DNA from: Phycisphaerae bacterium
GTDB lineage: Bacteria; Planctomycetota; Phycisphaerae; UBA1845
Direction: 5' to 3'
DNA: 43,692 bases
Assembly (NCBI GenBank): GCA_020056715.1
Contig: JAGVHG010000125.1
Location: forward strand, 1 to 43,692
Each line of letters opens with the position of its first letter. The stretch's first letter is position 1. The notes beneath the pieces were generated by a model, which was not told where the DNA came from, ran no database searches, and saw only the letters and a program-made list of their open reading frames with translations. Shown in pieces: positions 1-7,126 of the stretch. Made by a program: the position numbers and the translations under genes.

Positions 1-284
1 CCGACCGGCAGCACCACGGCCGTTCAGCGGCAATCCGCCGACCGGTGGATAAACATTGCCGCGAGGACGCCTTACGCACAGCGTGGGGCGAAGAATTCGT
101 AAAGAATTGGTGCAAGTCAAGTCGTCGTGTGTTCCTTCCGAACCTTGAATAAGGGACGGTCGATACGTTCGTCCTATATCTGGGCGTGCGCTCGTCGGCG
201 GCAGCATCGTCAGCCCCAACGCCCTTGAGCGTTGGGGCGAGCGGAACGGGATGCACCGTGAGCCGTGGTGCGAAGTAATTCGGC
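1..284. other. Window edge, no gene assigned
   Basis: Two plus-strand frames are open from the first base. One closes with TAA at 100-102 and the other with TAA at 149-151, so the 3' end of an upstream gene could lie here. Neither short tail is recognisable and I cannot choose between them. The rest up to the first gene holds one perfect palindrome (214-237) and no clear promoter that I can defend. Confidence 0.3.
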
Positions 285-324
285 TTGAAAACGACCGTCA
301 GGCCCAACGACCTTGAGCGTTGGG
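214..324. repeat. Two copies of a CCCAACG...CGTTGGG palindrome
   Basis: The first copy (214-237) is a perfect 9-bp stem, CCCCAACGC and GCGTTGGGG, around the loop CCTTGA. The second (303-324) repeats the core with a 7-bp stem around ACCTTGAG. Similarity extends a few bases to either side (CAG before, GAGCG after). The second copy would be inside the coding region if the HD-GYP gene started at TTG 285, which favours the ATG at 336. They could be a dispersed palindromic element or paired operator sites; the sequence does not decide. Confidence 0.6.
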
Positions 325-335
325 TAGAGCGACTT

Positions 336-1790
336 ATGCGGCAGGCATTGAGGGCCCTGACTTCGGTGAGCAAACGAGCCAAGCACGTCTGTCTGGTGAT
401 CCTTGCGCAGGCCGGGTGTCTCGCCGTTGGGCTTTGGATGCAACATCGTTTCGTCGTGTCCACAACGCAGACGGAAGCCATGGAGCAGGCGTGGGTCGAA
501 CTCGATGAAAGCGCCCAACGGATCGTCGCGCACCTCGGTGACGCCCCGCTTAGCTTCTCGGACGTGGAAACATTGGATGTGGTCCGGCTGCGGCGGCTGG
601 CCGCGTCGGCCGCATCTCAAGTTGCCGGCGTTTGTATCGTGGATGGAAACTGGACCGTGGTGTTCGAGGAACCATCCGCCGCCACGGAGGGCGGTCCCGG
701 AATTACTATCGGCACGCACCTGCCCTGGACGGCCGAGCCTGGACAGACGGACGACGCGGTCCAGTTCTCACGCGGGGCTTTCGCGGGGCCGGGTGGAACC
801 CAGCTTGCCGTCGCGCATACGCTCAAGAATGTGAACGGCTACTTGGTCGTTTATTGTCCGCGGGCGGCGATCGAGGACAGGACCGCGGCGGTCCTTTCGT
901 CACGCCCGGCCATCGGGGGGTTGACCTGGCTGTGGACCAGCGTGTTGCTGAGCATCTCAACCTATATGGTCCTGGCCCGTTTCTATGACGACGCGGAGCG
1001 TGAGAGGGCACGGGTGACCGCGGACGGCTTGCAGCAACGGCAGAAGCTGCTCCGTACCCGTGACGCGGTAATCTTCGGACTAGCCAAGCTGGCCGACTCC
1101 CGCGATCCGGAGACGGGCGAGCACTTGGAACGCATCTCGGTTTACTCGACCATGCTCGCTACCGTCCTGCGTAACCACCCCAAGTATGCACCACAAGTGA
1201 CTCCGGCATTCGTGCGTCTGATCGGGATCAGCGCCGCGTTGCACGACATTGGAAAGGTCGGCATCGAGGATCGCATCCTCCTCAAACCCGGACCGTTGAC
1301 GGCTGATGAACGGACGCGAATTCAGGAGCACTCCTCGATGGGCGGCAAATGCCTCCGTGAGATCGAGCAACGGTTGGGCAGTTCGAACTTCCTGCAAATG
1401 GCCCGTGAGATTGCATTTGCCCATCACGAACGGTGGGACGGGGCGGGGTATCCGCGGGGAATAAGGGGTGAGGCCATCCCCTTGGCGGCGCGGATTGTGT
1501 CCATCGTGGACGTCTACGACGCCCTCTCCTCTCGACGAGTGTACAAAGGCCCGCGGAAGCACGAAGAGTGCGTGGCCATCATCCGCCAGGCGGCAGGCAC
1601 GCAGTTCGATCCTGATCTGGTCGCAGTTTGGCTGGGGCTGGAGGGTAGGTTCCGCGACATCGCCCGGCGCTACGCGAACGATACGCCGCCAAGACCTCAG
1701 GCCGAGCCTACGCCTGTCGTAGCCCAGGAAGTCGAGTACGGCGCGGAGAAGGAATGTCTCTTGGTGGCAGCGGGTGCGGACGACGAATGA
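336..1790 (+). CDS. Membrane-anchored HD-GYP domain phosphodiesterase
   Basis: Predicted cyclic-di-GMP phosphodiesterase. From ATG 336 it is 484 residues; a TTG at 285 would add 17 residues encoded within a repeat, so 336 is preferred. Numbered from 285, there is a membrane segment near residues 35-55, an extracytoplasmic sensor-like region, a second membrane segment near 210-230, and a C-terminal HD-GYP domain. The catalytic signatures are intact: HDIGK (H320-D321), the downstream EHSSMGG histidine, and HHERWDGAGYP starting at H380. The domain order (TM, periplasmic loop, TM, HD-GYP) is that of a signal-responsive c-di-GMP hydrolase. It is followed by a second, degenerate HD protein and a CpaE-like ATPase on the same strand, suggesting control of a surface or pilus function. 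The input signal is unknown. Confidence 0.9.
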   Translation: MRQALRALTSVSKRAKHVCLVILAQAGCLAVGLWMQHRFVVSTTQTEAMEQAWVELDESAQRIVAHLGDAPLSFSDVETLDVVRLRRLAASAASQVAGVCIVDGNWTVVFEEPSAATEGGPGITIGTHLPWTAEPGQTDDAVQFSRGAFAGPGGTQLAVAHTLKNVNGYLVVYCPRAAIEDRTAAVLSSRPAIGGLTWLWTSVLLSISTYMVLARFYDDAERERARVTADGLQQRQKLLRTRDAVIFGLAKLADSRDPETGEHLERISVYSTMLATVLRNHPKYAPQVTPAFVRLIGISAALHDIGKVGIEDRILLKPGPLTADERTRIQEHSSMGGKCLREIEQRLGSSNFLQMAREIAFAHHERWDGAGYPRGIRGEAIPLAARIVSIVDVYDALSSRRVYKGPRKHEECVAIIRQAAGTQFDPDLVAVWLGLEGRFRDIARRYANDTPPRPQAEPTPVVAQEVEYGAEKECLLVAAGADDE

Positions 1791-1878
1791 TATCGAAATG
1801 TTTAGGAGCGTTACGGACGGGATGACCGGTCATCACCGCTCCGTGGCGCATCAGATAGCCTAGCGAGGAGTTGACTTT

Positions 1879-2844
1879 ATGAGTACGAAGTTAAACAAGG
1901 ATCGCGGTGTATTCGAGATCATGCTCGTCGTGGTTACGTTGGGCATGACCTACCTGCTTTATCAGATGGGCGGACACAAGATGGTCGCCTTGAACCTCTT
2001 CTTCTTGCCCATTGTGCTAAGCGGGTACTATCTCGGACGCACGAGCGCGGGGATATTGGCGTTGTTTTGCACGCTTTCGGTGACGGTCGCGACGACCCTG
2101 GACTCCACGGGGTTCGCGGCCTACTCCAACCCGGTAATGGTGGGTCTGGCGCTCACGGTGTGGGCGGCTGTCCTCGGGCTGACGGCGATCCTGGTGGGAA
2201 CCCTCTGCGACGAGCGTGAGGCCAAGGTCGACGAGCTGCACGCAGCCTACATCGGCGTGGTGGAAGTGCTCTCGAAATACCTGCAAAGCGGCAATCCCAA
2301 GATCAAAGCCCGGTCCGTCCGAATCGCCGAAATGTGCCAGTTGACGGCTGAGGAAATGAGGCTCTCCCGAAAACAAATCGACGACATTCGTGTCGGTGCT
2401 TTGCTCCATGACTTGGGAAATGTGGAGATCACCACCAAGCTCATCAGCAAAGCCGTCGACACCCTGGAGGCCGATCCCATGCGCTCGGACAAACACACCT
2501 TCCTGGGAATGGACTTGGTTCACTCCCTGGGAAGCGTGTTGCACGGGGCCGTCCCGTTGCTTATGAGCCAGGACGATCCGGCTAGGGACGGGTTGGCGAT
2601 GGAAGACGAGGTGGACTGCGGGAGCGAGATTCCACTGGGCGCGAGGATCATCCGCGCCGTGCGGGCCTTCGAGGCTTTGACGGTTGGGGATTTGGGCGAA
2701 GCGAAAAGCTCGTCGGCCAGAGCGCTCCTGGAGCTTCGCAAGGCCCCTGCCGTAGAGTTTGACGACGAGGTTCTAAACGCGATCGAGCGGATGGCGCGAC
2801 GGTCGATGACCGCATCATCCTCACCTGAGCCTGCCTTTGGGTAA
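1879..2844 (+). CDS. Polytopic membrane protein with degenerate HD-GYP-like domain
   Basis: A 321-residue protein with a well placed ribosome site (AGGAG at 1866-1870, 8 bases before ATG 1879). The first 115 residues form about four hydrophobic helices resembling a MASE-type sensor. The C-terminal half aligns by eye with HD-GYP domains: VEVLSKYLQSGNPKIKARSV corresponds to the first helix, LLHDLGNVEI to the HD motif, and IPLGARIIRAVRAFEAL to the segment that normally reads IPLxARIxxVxDxYDAL. The HHExxDGxGYP block is missing, replaced by LLMSQDDPARDGLAM, and the metal-binding Asp of DxYDAL is Arg. It is therefore probably catalytically dead, a receptor or partner of the intact HD-GYP protein 88 bp upstream. 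CpaE-like follows after 8 bp. Confidence 0.8.
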   Translation: MSTKLNKDRGVFEIMLVVVTLGMTYLLYQMGGHKMVALNLFFLPIVLSGYYLGRTSAGILALFCTLSVTVATTLDSTGFAAYSNPVMVGLALTVWAAVLGLTAILVGTLCDEREAKVDELHAAYIGVVEVLSKYLQSGNPKIKARSVRIAEMCQLTAEEMRLSRKQIDDIRVGALLHDLGNVEITTKLISKAVDTLEADPMRSDKHTFLGMDLVHSLGSVLHGAVPLLMSQDDPARDGLAMEDEVDCGSEIPLGARIIRAVRAFEALTVGDLGEAKSSSARALLELRKAPAVEFDDEVLNAIERMARRSMTASSSPEPAFG

Positions 2845-2852
2845 CCAACACT

Positions 2853-4037
2853 ATGAGCAATTTACTTCACGTTTGCCTCTACAACACCGAGCCGGAGTCG
2901 TCCCAGACGCTTCAGGCCCAGATCTCGGCCCTGAATTTCGTGCGTATCGTCGCGGAAGTGGGGTGCCCGGACGCGCTCACCAAAGCTATACACCAGGCGA
3001 CGGTCAATCTCGTTTTCTTCCACCTCGACCCCAACATTGCGGAGGTCGTGGAGGTGATCGAAAACGTCTCCACGAAATACCCGGAGCTGGCCCTGATCGC
3101 CGTCAGTCACCAGACCGACCCGGAGGCGATCCTGGCGCCCATGCGCGCGGGCTGCGACCAGTTCGTCTGCGAACCTATCGATCACAACGATCTCGTCAAC
3201 GTCGTGGCGCGGGTGGCGAGTCGTCGGTTGCTCTCCAACACCAAGAGCCGGTGCATCTGTGTGGTCGGTTCGAGCGGCGGGTCCGGTACGACTTCGATCG
3301 CCTGCAACCTGGCGTTGGAGATCGGCAACCTCACCGAGCGGGACTGCGCCCTGGTCGACCTCGACCTCCAGTTCGGCGACGTGGCCCTCAATTTCGACTG
3401 CGAGCCGCGCTACACCATCCACGACCTCGCGGAATCGGGCAACGAACTGGATCGCTCCGTCTTGTCCACGACGGTAACGACTCTGCCCTGCAAGGTCGCG
3501 TTGTTGTCGCGACCCGAAACGATCGAACAGTGCGAAGCCATCACTCCCGATGTGATCCATCGCGTACTAGAGTTAATGACGGTGGTGTACGAGAACGTCG
3601 TCGTCGATTTACCCGGTCGTTTCGACGTACAGACGATCGCGGCCATGGGTCAGGCTGATTTGATACTCATCATCTGCCAGCTTACCGTCCCAAGCCTGCG
3701 AAATGCGAAGCGTTTATTCGATACGCTGACGCGAATGGGCGTTCCCGAGGAACGGATCGAGGTGGTGATCAACCGCAGCGACGGTCGTTCCGGACGGATC
3801 ACCGAGGCGGATGTAGTGGCGACGGTGAAGAAACCGGTCTTCGCGACGATCCCCAATGATTATCAATTCGTGGCCCGGTCCATCGACTTCGGAAGGCCGA
3901 TCGCGGCCCTGGACCGCAACAGTCCCGTACGCGCCGCCATTCGCAAAATGGCCCGCAAGATCGTCGTCGAACCAACGTCGAAGCCCGTAGAAAAGGAAGA
4001 ACGCAAGGGCCTCTTCAGCCGACTGCTATCCAAGTAA
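2853..4037 (+). CDS. CpaE/TadZ-like MinD-family ATPase
   Basis: A 394-residue protein. Residues 1-125 look like the atypical receiver domain of CpaE/TadZ (alternating strands, MRAGCDQFVCEPID resembling the end of a receiver fold). Residues 130-360 are a ParA/MinD-type P-loop fold: ICVVGSSGGSGTTSIACNLA for the P-loop (139-150), DLDLQFGDVAL for the switch region and VVVDLPGRFD for Walker B. The P-loop lacks both the deviant-Walker signature lysine and the usual GK[ST] lysine (GGSGTTS), a deviation reported in CpaE/TadZ proteins, so ATP hydrolysis is doubtful. In tad/flp systems this protein localises the pilus machine. No cpaF, tadB, tadC or pilin gene is seen here, so either the rest is elsewhere or the protein positions something else. 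Only 8 bp separate it from the degenerate HD protein. Confidence 0.85.
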   Translation: MSNLLHVCLYNTEPESSQTLQAQISALNFVRIVAEVGCPDALTKAIHQATVNLVFFHLDPNIAEVVEVIENVSTKYPELALIAVSHQTDPEAILAPMRAGCDQFVCEPIDHNDLVNVVARVASRRLLSNTKSRCICVVGSSGGSGTTSIACNLALEIGNLTERDCALVDLDLQFGDVALNFDCEPRYTIHDLAESGNELDRSVLSTTVTTLPCKVALLSRPETIEQCEAITPDVIHRVLELMTVVYENVVVDLPGRFDVQTIAAMGQADLILIICQLTVPSLRNAKRLFDTLTRMGVPEERIEVVINRSDGRSGRITEADVVATVKKPVFATIPNDYQFVARSIDFGRPIAALDRNSPVRAAIRKMARKIVVEPTSKPVEKEERKGLFSRLLSK

Positions 4038-4095
4038 ACTGGATTATCCCACGTCGTATACTGTTCCTAATAATTGTCCGCGCGATCGCTCCATC

Positions 4096-4180
4096 CGTCC
4101 CGTCAGGGACGAGATGAAAATAGCCCAGCATTTCAATGCTGGGAACCAAAGCTACCCAAGTTTGCAAGTGCCGTAGGCAC
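4096..4180. repeat. Triple-hairpin intergenic repeat
   Basis: Three perfect hairpins in 85 bp: CGTCCC-GTCA-GGGACG (4096-4111), CCCAGCATT-TC-AATGCTGGG (4124-4143) and GTGCC-GTA-GGCAC (4168-4180). The layout resembles repeats I associate with REP-type elements of planctomycetes. It could also help end transcription after the CpaE-like gene, although no T-run follows. Nothing else is seen between 4038 and 4410. Confidence 0.6.
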
Positions 4181-4410
4181 GGTTGAACCGAAACCGCCGA
4201 AGCGCGGGAAATTAGTGGGAGACGTATTTTCCCCCCCTCGTGTATTGGGCCGGTCCACTCCTGGGAATCCATAGCGAGCGATATTCTTCTACTGTGCAAG
4301 GGGAAGGTATACACAGACACTCCGTTCACGGGGTTTCTCCGGGCAAGCGGATTCCAGGGCGTTTGTTGAGGGCTGGTCGCTCGCGGAGGATCCATCTATA
4401 GTCATTGGAA

Positions 4411-4470
4411 ATGACCACCGTTCTCGGCATTGAAACCTCCTGCGACGAAACCTCGGCCGCAATCATCGGG
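4411..4470 (+). pseudogene. Orphan 5' fragment of a tsaD gene
   Basis: The first ~58 bases from ATG 4411 match the first 58 bases of the intact tsaD at 5021, with 10 mismatches by my count and a 29-bp perfect core starting at GGCATTGAAACC. The encoded start MTTVLGIETSCDETSAAII is the diagnostic N-terminus of TsaD. After about 4470 the similarity stops and the frame runs into the 3' end of the minus-strand toxin gene, closing at 4614. Most mismatches are synonymous or conservative, so the two starts diverged while both coded for TsaD. This is a remnant of a second, non-identical tsaD rather than a fresh duplication. Confidence 0.8.
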
Positions 4471-4497
4471 CGAGCCGACGCACAACGACAGCCTCCG

Positions 4498-4752
4498 TTA
4501 TCGGTACGCCTCACGGCGATGGCGGATGAACATCACGCGGACTTGCCTCGCTTCGTCGTCGATCTCGTAAATGATGCGGTAGTCGCCGACGCGAAGTCGC
4601 CAATCCGAGTCTGAACCGACGAGTTTTCGACATCCGACCGGTCGTGGTGTCGCGGCGAGCTTACGAATGGCGGCAGACACGCGTGAAGCTATGGTGTCCG
4701 GTAGCCGACGTAAATCCCGCTCCGCCCGTCGTTCAACCAAAATCTCATACAC
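4498..4752 (-). CDS. RelE/ParE-family toxin
   Basis: An 84-residue protein from GTG 4752 (YEILVERRAERDLRRLP...), the usual size for the family. It ends in the typical series VGDYRIIYEIDDEARQVRVM followed by FIRHRREAYR. The Arg-rich helix, the GDYRIIYEI strand and the C-terminal strand with R/H residues are hallmarks of RelE-type ribosome-dependent mRNA interferases or ParE-like toxins; sequence alone does not choose between them. The upstream in-frame extension to 4848 overlaps the antitoxin and has no toxin similarity, so I start at 4752. It overlaps the antitoxin by 8 bp (GTGTATGA), which implies translational coupling. The cassette lies between the tsaD fragment and intact tsaD, on the opposite strand. 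Confidence 0.85.
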   Translation of the reverse strand: MYEILVERRAERDLRRLPDTIASRVSAAIRKLAATPRPVGCRKLVGSDSDWRLRVGDYRIIYEIDDEARQVRVMFIRHRREAYR

Positions 4753-4945
4753 GTCGCTGCTCGCGGAGGACGTCGTGCAGCTTACGGAAACGCAGGGGCT
4801 TTCGGCGCATGGCGCGGAGCGTCCGCAGGTCGGCGGCGTCTTCCGCACGCTCCAAGAGTTCCTCGTACTCGGCGATGCTGAGGATTACGGCAGCGGGCTT
4901 GCCGTTGGTAAGAATGATGTCCGGCTTGCGGATTCGTTGCTTCAT
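4745..4945 (-). CDS. Phd/YefM-family antitoxin
   Basis: A 66-residue protein from ATG 4945, preceded by GGAGAA about 8 bases upstream; a TTG at 4963 is less likely. It starts MKQRIRKPDIILTNGKPAAV and continues ILSIAEYEELLE, the Phd/YefM N-terminal fold in which a DNA-binding domain with the NGKPAAVI[LI]S motif precedes an acidic helix. The basic C-terminus (RTLRAMRRKPLRFRKLHDVL) would wrap the toxin. The family autoregulates its operon, so an operator is expected between 4946 and about 4980; I see no clear palindrome there. Antitoxin first and toxin second with overlapping ends is the classical order. Confidence 0.85.
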   Translation of the reverse strand: MKQRIRKPDIILTNGKPAAVILSIAEYEELLERAEDAADLRTLRAMRRKPLRFRKLHDVLREQRRV

Positions 4946-5020
4946 CGGTCGATTCTCCGTCAACTATCCCATTATACGCATGTTTAGCCTATCCTCAATC
5001 GACCGGTTAGAGTCGCATAC

Positions 5021-6082
5021 ATGACAACGATTCTGGGCATTGAAACCTCCTGCGACGAAACCTCCGCGGCCGTGGTCGTCGATGGGGTCCACGTACGCAG
5101 CAACATCGTCGCCTCGCAGGTGGATTTACACGCCAAGTACGGCGGGGTGGTGCCGGAAATCGCCGCGCGGGCCCATATCGAACGACTCGACGCCGTGATC
5201 GAAGAGGCGATGGCGGTGGCGGCGGTAACCAAGACAGACATCGACGCCATCGCGGTGACGAATCGACCTGGGCTGGTCGGAGCGTTGCTTATCGGGGTCA
5301 CCGCGGCGAAGACGCTGAGTTGGGTGTGGGGCAAACCGCTGGTTGCGGTGGATCACATCCGCGCCCATGCCTACAGTCCGGCGATCGGACTGGAAGAGCC
5401 GCCGTGGCCTGCCGTGGGGCTGATCGTATCGGGAGGGCACACGTCGCTGTTTCTGATTCATTCGCCGACCTCTATCGAGCTGCTCGGCGCTACCACGGAT
5501 GATGCCGCCGGCGAGGCCTTCGACAAAGTGGCGACGATCCTCGGCTTGGGCTACCCCGGCGGGCCGCTGATCGAAAAAATCGCCCGTGAGGGCGATCCCA
5601 AGGCGATCGACTTTCCCCGGACGATGGCTTTGCGCAATGATCGCTCGCTCCACCGCTCACGGGCGGTGAAGCTGACGGACTCGCTCGACTTTTCGTTCTC
5701 CGGCGTCAAGACTGCGGTGCTCTATCACGTCCACGGCCACGGGCGAGTGAGCGGCGGACTCGAAAAACTGTCTTCACCGCAGATCGCCGACATCGCCGCG
5801 AGCTTCCAGCAGGCCGTCATCGACGTGCTGGTGCGAAAGACGATGCTCGCAGTCGCGCGGACCGGCGTTCGCACCGTCGTGCTCGGCGGCGGCGTGGCCG
5901 CCAACAAGGCATTGCGAAGTGCGCTGGAAGCGGCGTGCGTTGAGCGGCGTCTGAATTTCCACGCCGCGAAGATGGCCTACTGCACCGACAACGCCGCCAT
6001 GATCGCCGCCCTGGGGTATCATCAACTCAAGGCCGGTGTAATAGCGGGGTTGGATGTAGACGCCTACGCGAGCGCGCTATGA
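5021..6082 (+). CDS. tsaD: tRNA N6-threonylcarbamoyladenosine transferase TsaD
   Basis: A 353-residue protein. TsaD transfers the threonylcarbamoyl group from threonylcarbamoyl-AMP to A37 of ANN-decoding tRNAs, working with TsaB and TsaE. Diagnostic segments are present: MTTILGIETSCDETSAAV at the N-terminus, NRPGLVGALLIG near residue 87, the metal-binding HIRAH (H112, H116), VSGGHTSL, GEAFDKVA, the LGLGYPGGPLIE loop, and GGGVAANKALR in the C-terminal ASKHA lobe. The length is normal and no key residue is missing. No tsaB or tsaE is adjacent. Its first 58 bases have a diverged partial copy 610 bp upstream with a toxin-antitoxin cassette between, so its promoter probably lies within or beside that cassette. 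The spacer 4946-5020 is AT-richer than its surroundings. Confidence 0.97.
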   Translation: MTTILGIETSCDETSAAVVVDGVHVRSNIVASQVDLHAKYGGVVPEIAARAHIERLDAVIEEAMAVAAVTKTDIDAIAVTNRPGLVGALLIGVTAAKTLSWVWGKPLVAVDHIRAHAYSPAIGLEEPPWPAVGLIVSGGHTSLFLIHSPTSIELLGATTDDAAGEAFDKVATILGLGYPGGPLIEKIAREGDPKAIDFPRTMALRNDRSLHRSRAVKLTDSLDFSFSGVKTAVLYHVHGHGRVSGGLEKLSSPQIADIAASFQQAVIDVLVRKTMLAVARTGVRTVVLGGGVAANKALRSALEAACVERRLNFHAAKMAYCTDNAAMIAALGYHQLKAGVIAGLDVDAYASAL

Positions 6083-6096
6083 TCGTCGCTAGCCGC

Positions 6097-6127
6097 ATCA
6101 GAGCCGCGACCGGGAGGGAGCGGGCGC
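6097..6127. repeat. Dispersed repeat, CAGAGCC(G/A)..GAGCGG family
   Basis: The segment CATCAGAGCCGCGACC followed by GGGAGGGAGCGGG resembles the AATCAGAGCC...GGAGCGG repeats at 20421, 27801 and (inverted) 14111 and 34355. It lies in the short spacer after tsaD. Similarity is partial, so membership is tentative. Confidence 0.45.
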
Positions 6128-6185
6128 CGCGCAACTGTCCTCACATAGTTGCAGTTGCGAATCACGCCTTTCCCGCGGGTATCCA

Positions 6186-6704
6186 ATGACGACCGGCGAG
6201 TGGCGAATTCGTTCGAAGCGCCGCCGGACACGCTGGTACCTGACGCACCTGCCAGAGGCCGAACTCTTCCCTTCGATCGACGCGCTAGCCGAAGCCGTCT
6301 GGACCTTTGAACGCAAAACGAATCCGACCGGGTTCTTTATCGTCAATGCGATGGTCGCCGGGTTCATTGTGACATCCTTGCGCCTATGGTTGACGCCCCA
6401 CATGCCGTTTCCGCATTCGGTCACCATCTGGTTCTGGTCGATTCTGAACGGCGTGGCGATGGTTGCCTACCCGACGTGGCGAGTACGCAGACGCGCGGCA
6501 GGAGAACTCCGCAGCCGATTGCTAGAACTCGGTGTTCCCGTCTGCGCGAAATGTGGCTATTGCCTTCGCGGCCTTATTTTCGATCGTTGCCCGGAGTGCG
6601 GCAATGAATTAGATGAACGGGTGCGTGTGCTCATTCGCGAGGAAGCGCAATCTGGCGGCGGCGGAGCATCGGATGGGCCCGCCCCAGGCAGCGCGCGCCC
6701 CTGA
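6186..6704 (+). CDS. Zinc-ribbon membrane protein, planctomycete type
   Basis: A 172-residue protein of unknown function. Two hydrophobic helices (roughly residues 48-64 and 75-92) are followed by a zinc ribbon CAKCGYCLRGLIFDRCPECG at about 120-139 and a polar, Gly/Ala/Pro-rich tail. The CxxCGYxLxGLxxxxCPECG ribbon recurs in the protein at 38244-38834 and is common in membrane proteins of planctomycetes. The cytoplasmic ribbon could bind nucleic acid or a protein partner. It stands alone between tsaD and a repeat tract. Its start, ATG 6186, has no strong ribosome site. Confidence 0.75.
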   Translation: MTTGEWRIRSKRRRTRWYLTHLPEAELFPSIDALAEAVWTFERKTNPTGFFIVNAMVAGFIVTSLRLWLTPHMPFPHSVTIWFWSILNGVAMVAYPTWRVRRRAAGELRSRLLELGVPVCAKCGYCLRGLIFDRCPECGNELDERVRVLIREEAQSGGGGASDGPAPGSARP

Positions 6705-6789
6705 CCGTCTCCTCGCCGATGCCCCGGTTCGTAACGCGCGTGATCGCTCAGTGATCGTCCTTCCGCCGCGCGCCCGTGAAGTTATTCAG

Positions 6790-7120
6790 GTGTAATTGCA
6801 GTCCGCGCCCGGTTTACGGGAGAGCGCGAAAAACGCGCCATTACCAAACGAAGCCAGTTGAAAATGACGTATCTGCTTGCCACATAAGGACTTACGAAAT
6901 AGTGCCTCCGAAAAAACGAAGCCAGTTACAAGCCAAACGAACCCAGCGCGAGAAAAAGCGCCATTACCAAACGAACCCGATGGAATCTAAGACAACTCGT
7001 GGCCGCGAAAGAGATTACGAAAAAATGCCCGCCGAAAAACGAACCCGATTCGAAGCCGAACAGAGGCCACTTGCTTGCGGTTCCGATCATTCGACAATCG
7101 ACATTCGACAATCGACAATC
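6790..7120. repeat. Degenerate repeat tract upstream of larB
   Basis: Phrases such as CCATTACCAAACGAA(G/C)CC, GAAAAAACGAAGCC/GAACCCGATT and GACAATCGACA recur through this stretch. Translated in the larB frame it gives HYQTKPV, HYQTNPM and KKRSQLQAKR, a low-complexity series I associate with repeat-derived spacer sequence in planctomycetes rather than protein. The final part (7085-7120) is CGACAATCGACATTCGACAA-type, also found at 14138-14165. I regard 6705-7126 as non-coding, although it is open in the larB frame. Confidence 0.65.
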
Positions 7121-7126
7121 TCCAAC

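Noticed and set aside
2837-3658. 273-codon plus-strand frame overlapping the CpaE-like gene
   Set aside because: Shadow of the CpaE-like gene in another frame; Arg/Gly/Pro-rich with no family.
4614-4745. The tsaD fragment as a functional short gene running to 4614
   Set aside because: Only the first ~58 bases match tsaD; the remainder is antisense to the toxin gene and has no TsaD similarity.
6776-7126. N-terminal extension of LarB
   Set aside because: The extension is built of repeat-derived phrases and LarB homologues begin near the ATG at 7127.
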